DNA of 38,100 nt, from assembly GCA_022539475.1 (NCBI GenBank), contig VCMS01000299.1:1-38100 (forward strand). Reading direction: 5' to 3'. The notes beneath the pieces were generated by a model. The model ran no database searches. It was not told where the DNA came from and saw only the letters and a list, made by a program, of their open reading frames with translations. Of the stretch, positions 32,201-38,100 are shown one piece after another; position 1 is the first letter of the stretch, and each line of letters opens with the position of its first letter. Origin of the DNA: Gracilaria domingensis (lineage: Eukaryota; Rhodophyta; Florideophyceae; Gracilariales; Gracilariaceae). The position numbers were made by a program, and so were the translations under genes.

Positions 32201-32390
32201 GGGAAGGAAGGGGGTTCGGTGTTGTTGAGTCTGCGGCGCTTGGTTCGGGGAGGGAAGTGAGATCCTCGATGAGGTGTTGGGGTGAGAAACGGGTTTGGGT
32301 CATTCCTGTGTCTGCATCGCTTCTGATGCTGGTCGAGAGAGGCGAGGACTGTGTATGGAATGAGCAGCGGGGGAAACAACAGTTGTGCAT
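29226..32390 (-). CDS. Plavaka/KDZ/CACTA-like DDE transposase, best copy (frameshifted)
   Basis: From about 31228 down to the TAG at 29226 the frame is continuous: GFPFRDAKGVLRQCHPVIS, SADIPEAKDIL, KPCHRC (zinc-binding pair), EPLHNFHLGISKLIKL, the DMVFPFIGGFFDRCCGE region, KFHLLDHIIPDIRRYG, YRRTSRR, FAFVRFFEV, SSIKGSVHI. Upstream in another frame (about 31230-31800) are LYLRDPVQVLLQQL, DVIWHDPSI, YPLHITLLNFNDSFRRK and NYTLVGYIPT. An N-terminal segment at about 31864-32390 has ASLDQHQKRCRHRN, a likely zinc-finger remnant, and Ser/Pro-rich sequence. These motifs follow the order seen in large fungal Plavaka/KDZ/CACTA-group transposases. The frame breaks near 31228 and 31800-31860 may be mutations, sequencing errors or introns. 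It is convergent with, and adjacent to, the coiled-coil copy, so it is probably the element's mobility gene. Confidence 0.78.
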
Positions 32391-32700
32391 GGCTGGGTGA
32401 GAGGGTATGAAAGTAGTGAGGGAAGTTGCTTGCAGAGGGAGGTCGGTGGTGATGGTGCGCCGCAGAATCTTAGAGCACCCTGCAGGGGAGAGTATAAAGT
32501 GTGTTTATACGCCACCAACTCCACCGTGCACGTGATCGTTTACGTACCTTTCCTGCATGTTTCAGTGTGGGGAGGATTTCGAACTTTTCTGAACACAACT
32601 TTCAAAAATTTTCGCGGACGGCGCACTACGCGGCCGGGGATGATTGACGTACAGTGTGGCTGCGATTGAAGTTCTTCTTCTGTGAGCTTCAGTGGCGTTG
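32391..32700. other. Upstream region of the transposase, no gene seen
   Basis: It contains a likely TATA-like AGTATAAAG on the plus strand near 32491 but no supported coding region. A CAGTG near 32691 could be an element end of the CACT(A/G) type, but there is no partner end in the window to test it. Confidence 0.3.
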
Positions 32701-33057
32701 CCTCTCAGAGTCCTGTCCTGGGATGTGAAACGTGCGAAACAGGTACGTCGAGGCGTAAATGTTTGATATGGCGAATATGCCCGACTCTGACCAGTGTTTT
32801 TGCGCGCCGGCGGCTGTGTGCGAGAATGAGCGCGACACGTTCATGAAGCTGCAGCGTGCGGAATCCTTGGATTGGAACCGGAGTAGTTCAGGTTTTTTAT
32901 GTTTGGGATGCGTACTGAATGGGTTCAATGTAAGTGAGACCTTTTGATGCTGATGGTGTTTGCGAAGTCTAACTGCCGAACGTTACGTGATTTTGCGAGA
33001 CGCACGGAGAGGATTTGGAAGCAGGTTAGCGTGAATGTCTTGGGCGGGGGCCTATGG

Positions 33058-33230
33058 GTAAGTTTGAGAAGCTTTTTGTTCGACTTTTGATGTGAATGCT
33101 AACTGGATAATGTTGTATGCGTATGCGTAGGGCTTTTGGGACAGTTTGATGCGTGTTGTCGAGGGTATTGGTGAGGTAGGGGACACATGGTAAGTAGATG
33201 AGTGTTCATTTGAGAATGTTTCGAAGAGCG
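33058..33230 (+). repeat. Intron-exon unit, first copy of a tandem duplication
   Basis: The intron (33058-33130), the 59-base exon and the following donor GTAAGTAGAT are repeated at 33616-33788, 558 bases downstream. Intron lengths are identical and the exon differs mainly by substitutions. Confidence 0.75.
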
Positions 33231-33478
33231 AAGAGTTAGCTAAAGGGATATGTGACTGCGCGGCGGGGGCTGTTTGCGAGAATAACCGCGATAGGTTCAT
33301 GGAGTTATAGCGTGCGGGATCTTTGGATTGGAAGTGGAATGGGGATGGGGCGGAAGGCGGTGATTTACTTCGTTTCCTATGTGTAACGTGTTTTTTGAGG
33401 TGAAGTGGATAAGGGAGAATGGTTACGATGTGGCTGGGTGGTTGGGTTTCTAGATGATCATGCTAGACCAATGACCCT

Positions 33479-33588
33479 GAACTCTGACGAACAAGAGTTT
33501 GGGGTCATGGAAAGAATGATTACCTCAACGGAGGCCTTCCAGGTAATCATTCTTTGCCGTTACTCCAAATTCTTGTTCGTCAGAGTTC
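33479..33588 (+). ncRNA. Hairpin with 47-48 bp stem, possible microRNA-like precursor
   Basis: The left arm at 33479-33525 (GAACTCTGACGAACAAGAG...) pairs with the right arm at 33541-33588 across a 15-base loop. There is one bulge and one mismatch. The three other differences would be G-U or U-G pairs in a plus-strand RNA. It lies between the two duplicated exon units. It could also be a small foldback insertion. No transcription evidence is available. Confidence 0.45.
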
Positions 33589-33615
33589 GGTGTGGATGGC
33601 AAGGTACGCGTCGGG

Positions 33616-33788
33616 GTAAGTACGAGATGTTTTTTGTTCGAGTTCTGATAAGAATGCTAACTGGTTACTGTTTTATGTGTATGTGCAGGATTTTCGGGAC
33701 AGTTTGATTCGTGTTTTCGAGGCTATTGGTGAGGTAGGAACACATGGTAAGTAGATAAGTGTGCATTTGGGAAAGTTTCGAAGATGGA
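33616..33788 (+). repeat. Intron-exon unit, second copy of the tandem duplication
   Basis: This matches 33058-33230, including GTTCGA, the GCTAACTGG branch site and GGGACAGTTTGATNCGTGTT. Here the 3' splice site is a canonical TGTGCAG, whereas the first copy has GCGTAG. Confidence 0.75.
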
Positions 33789-34015
33789 AAAGTATCTAAC
33801 GGAGTATTTGACTAGCTTGTGTTTGTGCATGTGCAGGTGCGTTGGATGGCAATGGATCGGTGGCGGTGCAGGAAATTGTGCAGTTGAGATGTTTTCGAGG
33901 GAATTGGGGAGATGAAGATGGCGAAGAATGTTGAGGTAAGTGTGTTTATTTCCATGTTGGGATGGACGAAGAGACTAGGCAACAGAAAACTAACCAAGGG
34001 GATGTCTACATTGAG

Positions 34016-34563
34016 GGCAACGAGAGCATTTTCAGGGTATCTATTCGGTGAGTTTCGATGCGTAATTGTCCTTCAATGATACAGGGCTTCTTTGGTGATG
34101 TCAGAATGGATTTTCGGGGGTGGGAAGTAGGGTGGAGATGTGTACGATGACCGGTTTGGACCTGTTTTCATGTGGTGCTATACCTTGCATGAACCTGCAA
34201 TACTGCATCAATAACATTCATTTCTGCTAGGATGGAACTTTCACCGTGCTTTCGGACCGATGGCTCTTTTGGACCGATGGACCGGTAGTACTAGTGAACT
34301 AGCAGAAATGGAAGTTAGTTCTAAGATTCTAGCAACTTTCATATTTCTTAGAAATAGCTCGTAGTTTGAAAGTCAAGCCTAGTATTCCATTCAAACCATA
34401 CTGCAGAATCTGGAGTTTACTCTAGTTTTTCTTCCACTTCAAACTTCCACTAATCGCAATTAACATATGAAATACTAGCATTTTTTTCTGCGATTTTTGG
34501 ACTGTAAACTAGCATCCCGGAAACACAGACGTATGTGCGCAACAAGACTTCTTCATAGCTTCG
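34016..34563. other. Non-coding region upstream of the tnp2-like transposase with repeated CTAGCA motifs
   Basis: No gene is seen. CTAGCA occurs at 34299, 34331, 34475 and 34511, and its complement is represented in CATTTCTGCTAG at 34221. The latter and CTAGCAGAAATG at 34299 form a 12-bp perfect inverted repeat. GGACCGATGG occurs twice between 34256 and 34285. Repeated short motifs beside a transposase are typical of subterminal transposase-binding regions in CACTA-type elements; that role is inferred. Confidence 0.35.
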
Positions 34564-35355
34564 ATGGAGGGTTGTACTCAGGCTAGGGATAAGCTAAGAG
34601 AAGATGGTTTGCGACCGGGCACATATTTGAAAGACTATTACATCGGGACGTACTTCAAGCAAAGATTCGGTAGAACGATAATGGCGTGGAAGCCTGAAGA
34701 GGAGATCTACGTTTTTCTCACGTTGTCCTCTGATGGTTTTGAGGTGTTCAAAGGTCGTAAGACTAGTAGGTCAACGTGGCCAATCATCTTTGTGGTACTG
34801 GACTTCAATCCTTCCTTTCGCTTCCATGACTCGAATACTTTGATCACCTCACTCGCGCCAGATTCACATGACAATAACTTCTTTGACACATTTTTGCAAC
34901 CACTTGTCGCTGATCTACAACAACTAGAGAACGGTATCCGCGTGCCATGTGCGGATGGGACAAAAGAATGTAGTACGCGTTTGTATTGTTTGTCACAGCT
35001 GACTGGCCAGCAGCCAGTAAGCTCCTTGGAATGAAAGGACATAATGCTCAGCATCCGTGTCGAAGATGCATGAAGGAGGCTCGAAGGTAGGGAACACCTT
35101 GAGAATGCTACCAGAGCTGGGATCGAAGTACAGAAAGGAGGCAATGAGGGGAAATTTAGAAGGCGACAGGAGCAGATGGATAGATTCAGAATGTCCACGG
35201 CAAAGGTCAAACCAGGAGGTAGTTGGGGTTTGGCAGGCGCTTGAGTCAGGAAGTTTGATTCGATCTAATGCCGATTTGGAGAAAGTGAGGAAACGGTCGG
35301 GCGTTAAGCGGCGACCAGAACTATCAAAGCTGTCAATTGATATAGTGAGAAGCAC

Positions 35356-35363
35356 TCCATACG
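35356..35363 (+). repeat. Target site duplication, left copy
   Basis: TCCATACG lies immediately before the CAGGGCTG end of the element and is identical to 37039-37046. Eight bases is the length expected for hAT insertions. Confidence 0.9.
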
Positions 35364-35373
35364 CAGGGCTGTG

Positions 35374-35475
35374 TTGCAATTAATTGCTTCTGCAATAAAT
35401 TGCAATATGCAATAATTATTGCATATTGCAAGTAGCATTGCCTATTACAATACATATTGCAATTTCGTTTCATAT
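35374..35475. repeat. Left subterminal TTGCAAT motif cluster
   Basis: There are multiple overlapping TTGCAAT, ATTGCAA and TGCAATA words, including TTGCAATTAATTGC and ATATTGCAATTTCG. The cluster mirrors the right subterminal cluster. Confidence 0.75.
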
Positions 35476-35694
35476 TGGAGCTCATATTGCAAAATGTTAT
35501 GATATCGCTGGATTTACTGCATTCTGAGAATAAATGCCGTAATGAATTTAGCTGTTGCCGTTCAATGTAAATATCACGTAAACATGAAAGCTTGTCTATC
35601 AAGAAACAGAAATACATGAACTATGACTTTATATTAGGATCAGTAGCCAAGGTGGAAAGACTTTAAAGCATCGCAAAGAACAAATTGTCTGACA

Positions 35695-35742
35695 TTAGAA
35701 AAACTATGACGTCACAAATTTTCGAAGCATTAGTTTTTCTAA
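35695..35742. repeat. 12-bp inverted repeat inside the hAT element
   Basis: TTAGAAAAACTA (35695-35706) and TAGTTTTTCTAA (35731-35742) are perfect complements around a 24-base spacer containing TGACGTCA. This is a small hairpin of unknown role. Confidence 0.6.
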
Positions 35743-36519
35743 AGATTGACAAAAGAATTTGGGACAAAGATTTGGTGCAAGATCAGATCGAGTTGTTTAT
35801 CGTCTCGAAGAGTACGCCGCCAAAGAGGCTTTAATTATCAAATTAAAATTTGTAGTTCACATAGCAATGTATAGCATTTCGAAGGTACTGAAGAAGTTAA
35901 TTTATTTCAGCCGGCGGATTGGAGAGACGAGAATACAGTGAAGCGAGCAACAACTGATCAGCTCACCTTCGTTGCGATCTACATTCTTTCAAGATCGTTT
36001 CGTTTTCTTGTCTCTCCCACTGTAAGATAGTGAAATGCTAGGCTTTTACTGGCTCTGAGCATCTTACTAAACCAGGACCGACGCACTCTCGATGTCTGGA
36101 ACAACAAGAGCTTCACGCTGAAGTGAGCTCAGTACTTATACTAATTGTACGGTCGTGATGTACTCACAGGTAATGGTCTTAATAGTTGAGTGGGTGTCAC
36201 TATATTACACCTATTGCACGCACTACCTCCTGATTGGCTGGGATTCTTTCCTTCTTTCCTTCTTCCTTGTATTAAGATTCTTATGGATCTCTCTCATGTG
36301 CGCGGCTCATCTGTTTCAGCCGCGCTTATGCTGCAAGCTTTCGAGCGTGATCCAACTCAAACATGCCTTGCTCTCTCATCTCCATCAATCGTCTTTCAAC
36401 CTGATTCAGCACCTTTCCACAGTAAAAATGTCTGGCAAACGACATACCAGTCTTACATTAGCTTGAACTCCTCGTTGGAGCGCTTAAGCGCCTATTCAAC
36501 TCCTAACACCCCACAAGAT

Positions 36520-36867
36520 ATGACCAATATCGTTGATCCAGACCTTTTCTTCGAAGACAATCCACTTCTTGCCGCCATTCTGAAACAACCAACCAGACAC
36601 CGATACGCAGTTGCACTGAACAAATTTCTTTCCTCTCCTTTTGCGCAAGACCCCAGCAAGCTACCAATAAATCACCGGCTCGCCATATGTATTCAGCAGT
36701 GTTTCACCGTAGATCAAAGTCCCGGCAAACGACAGGAAATGTCTAACCTTGTCTGTATTCTTCTTATGATGCTTCCAACGCTGAAAGCAAACCTAGGTTT
36801 AACACGAAGATGTTTGGAAGGATGGAAACACGGAACGTATTCTTTGGCATGTATCAGCATTGGTTAG
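36520..36867 (+). CDS. Unknown open frame carried inside the hAT element
   Basis: The frame is open from 36190. The first plausible start is ATG 36520 (MTNIVDPDLFFEDNPLLAAILKQ...), giving about 115 residues with LNKFLSSPFAQDPSKLPINHRLAICIQQCF. It shows no resemblance to a hAT transposase that I can see. It may be a captured host fragment or chance. It ends just before the right subterminal motif cluster. Confidence 0.25.
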   Translation: MTNIVDPDLFFEDNPLLAAILKQPTRHRYAVALNKFLSSPFAQDPSKLPINHRLAICIQQCFTVDQSPGKRQEMSNLVCILLMMLPTLKANLGLTRRCLEGWKHGTYSLACISIG

Positions 36868-36879
36868 CTTACTAATATT

Positions 36880-37025
36880 GCTATATTATTGCAAACCCGT
36901 TCGGTTATTGCTAATTATATTGGAGATTTAGGGCGCTATCATTGCAATTATTATTGCAAGATCGGGTGCAATATATGGAAATATTGTTTATTGCGTTTTG
37001 AGATGCAATTAATTGCAATTATATT
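36880..37025. repeat. Right subterminal TTGCAAT motif cluster
   Basis: It contains TTATTGCAAACC, ATTGCAATTATTATTGCAAG, GTGCAATATATGG and GCAATTAATTGCAATT. It mirrors the left cluster in inverted orientation. Confidence 0.75.
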
Positions 37026-37038
37026 GGACGCAGCCCTG

Positions 37039-37046
37039 TCCATACG
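37039..37046 (+). repeat. Target site duplication, right copy
   Basis: TCCATACG lies directly after CAGCCCTG. Removing one copy together with the element restores the transposase frame CCA TAC GAC CTG ATG CAT. Confidence 0.9.
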
Positions 37047-37628
37047 ACCTGATGCATCAATGGCCCCTTGGGTGGGTGAGGCACATTACATCTCTCTGCA
37101 TTGGGTCCAACAAACAATGTGTATCACGAAACTCTCCCTTTACGTTGAGCCTTGCAACTGTTACTCAAATTAATGCGTCATTGTCTGGAGGTATCAGGAA
37201 TTCCAGCGGAGTGGGGAAGGCCACCGGAATCGTTTGAATATATATCGGGGTTTAAAGCACAGGATTACAAGAATATTGCTCTCTATTATGGGCCGATTTT
37301 GTTTCGTGGAGATGGTGTTGATGCTCGGATAAGCAGACTCTGGTCTGTCACCTCAAGGATTAAGTTCATTCTTTTCGACACATGCCCCTCACATTCAAAC
37401 TTAAGGGAGCTAACAGGTCTCCTACAGGTAGCACACTCTCTCTTTGTGGACATATTTTATGTTAACGAGGAACACGCTTTCTGTCTGACTCCAACGACCA
37501 TATGCTGTCATTATTTTCCGCAGATGTTGAAGGGAATGTGGCACCGAAACGTTTGTCGCAGTTATTCGTCACGGTGGCGGAATGCTGTGATTAAGATTCA
37601 CAACCGTCCTGAGCAACTTGTTTCATAA

Positions 37629-38100
37629 ACGCATTGCTAATTACAACTTCGGTGTGCAATGAGGTCTTCGCAAAATGCGTTCTGATAACAGACCGCGCCT
37701 TGAACTATGGACGTGAACGCATCCTGAACATGAAGGAAGGTGAACACAGAGGACACCTACAAGCGAAGTCACTCCAAGCACGTGCTTGGCTGTAGCTGAC
37801 GGTTTACGAGAACGTCAGAGACAGTAAACTTGATGGATAGTTTAGAATCTGTAGATTGCTACAAGATCTGTATTAAAGAGCGTCGCCGGCCTTGCTCCAT
37901 CGGAAGCCCAGACTTCACTCAACCTCATTAGTGTACAGAAGAGTGAGAAGCGAAAGCTTATGCTATGACAGCAGAACCTTGCTTTGGAACAGCGACAGAA
38001 CTGCTCCTCTGAATCAGAGGAGTGGCATGGGACGCTCACTGTTTCGTTTGGTATGGTATGATAGTGTTTGTGATGTGCGGCAAGGAACGATACCGTCAAG
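37629..38100. other. Sequence after the tnp2-like pseudogene, no gene seen
   Basis: No frame with recognisable motifs is present. It may contain decayed transposase C-terminus or element end. I found no inverted partner of the upstream CTAGCA-rich region. Confidence 0.3.

Larger units (their letters stand above)
32759..34015 (+). pseudogene. Mini-exon gene of unknown function with internal duplication
   Basis: Several short exons are separated by classic fungal introns: 33058-33130 and 33616-33688 (73 bases each, GTAAGT...GCTAAC...TAG or CAG), 33747-33836 (CTAAC, TGTGCAG), and a likely one from 33936. Exons after the two 73-base introns encode similar peptides, GFWDSLMRVVEGIGEVG and DFRDSLIRVFEAIGEVG. 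An earlier segment at 32795-32880 (CAPAAVCENERDTFMKLQRA) recurs near 33258-33335 with an in-frame stop (CAAGAVCENNRDRFMEL then stop). A complete gene model cannot be built by eye, and the in-frame stop suggests decay. I do not recognise the family. Confidence 0.45.
35364..37038. mobile_element. hAT-type element, 1675 bp, probably non-autonomous
   Basis: The ends are CAGGGCTG and CAGCCCTG, with imperfect inverted repeats extending to GCAATTAATTGC on both sides, and the element is flanked by the 8-bp duplication TCCATACG. CAGGG-type ends with an 8-bp duplication are the hAT hallmark. Both subterminal regions (35374-35475 and 36880-37025) are packed with TTGCAAT/ATTGCAA motifs, likely transposase-binding sites. 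No hAT transposase is seen inside, so mobility would need a protein encoded elsewhere. It inserted into a tnp2-like gene and is therefore younger than that copy. Confidence 0.88.
34564..37628 (+). pseudogene. tnp2-like (CACTA-group) transposase, split by a hAT element
   Basis: The first part (34564-35363) contains SSDGFEVFKG, STWPIIFVVLDFNPSFR, FFDTFLQPLVADLQQLENGI, LGMKGHNAQHP-like residues and CRRC (35058-35069), following the usual order DG, WPI, PLI/V-EL-L-G, G-H-A-P-C-C of tnp2-family transposases. At least two frameshifts lie near 35025-35075. The element 35364-37038 interrupts the frame between the codons for PY and DLMH. The sense resumes at 37046 with DLMHQWPLGWVRHI and continues to 37628 (GFKAQDYKNIALYYGPILFRG, ELTGLLQVAHSLFVDIFYVNE). 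It is distinct from the arm transposase. Non-functional. Confidence 0.75.

Noticed and set aside
32665..32700. CAGTG near 32691 as the terminal end of the arm element
   Set aside because: A five-base match is common by chance, and no inverted partner or 3-bp duplication can be tested within the window.

Overview
The window looks like nuclear DNA of a filamentous fungus, most likely a basidiomycete of the mushroom type. Evidence: short introns with GTAAGT donors, CTAAC branch points and TGTGCAG acceptors near 33.0-34.0 kb; no bacterial-style operons or ribosome binding sites; and decayed cut-and-paste transposons (Plavaka/KDZ/CACTA-like, tnp2-like and hAT-like). I recognise no host housekeeping gene with confidence, so the organism call is an inference. 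I saw no tRNA, rRNA or CRISPR array.

The dominant structure is a very large inverted repeat. The left arm (1 to about 13257) is repeated in reverse complement as the right arm (about 17907 to 30540), around a loop of about 4.6 kb (13258-17906) that includes a 141-base run of N (17766-17906). The left arm is cut by the window start, so its true outer end is not visible. From outside to inside each arm carries: a DDE-type transposase of the Plavaka/KDZ/CACTA-like group; an unknown 850-residue basic, coiled-coil protein; a fusion of a DPPY-type DNA methyltransferase with a SET domain; a divergent intergenic region built on a 136-bp near-perfect palindrome; a fusion of a ParB/sulfiredoxin-like domain with a 2-oxoglutarate/Fe(II) dioxygenase; and the C-terminal part of a membrane protein.

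The cargo combines a DNA-methylating enzyme, a SET (protein-lysine) methyltransferase, an oxygenase of a superfamily that includes nucleic-acid and histone demethylases, and a ParB-like module, all linked to a transposase. This is the best candidate here for an undescribed system: a mobile element carrying its own chromatin-modification module. Both arms are damaged, mostly by different single-base indels, and comparing the arms resolves the reading frames. Whether this is biological decay or uncorrected long-read error next to an assembly gap cannot be settled from the sequence.

The loop holds the upstream part of the membrane protein, a small acidic coiled-coil protein, a second stand-alone and intact copy of the dioxygenase, and a HAD-phosphatase-like fragment.

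Right of the arms (32.4-38.1 kb) lie a degenerate mini-exon gene with an internal tandem duplication, a strong RNA-like hairpin, and a tnp2-like transposase pseudogene split by a 1675-bp hAT-type element with an exact 8-bp target duplication.
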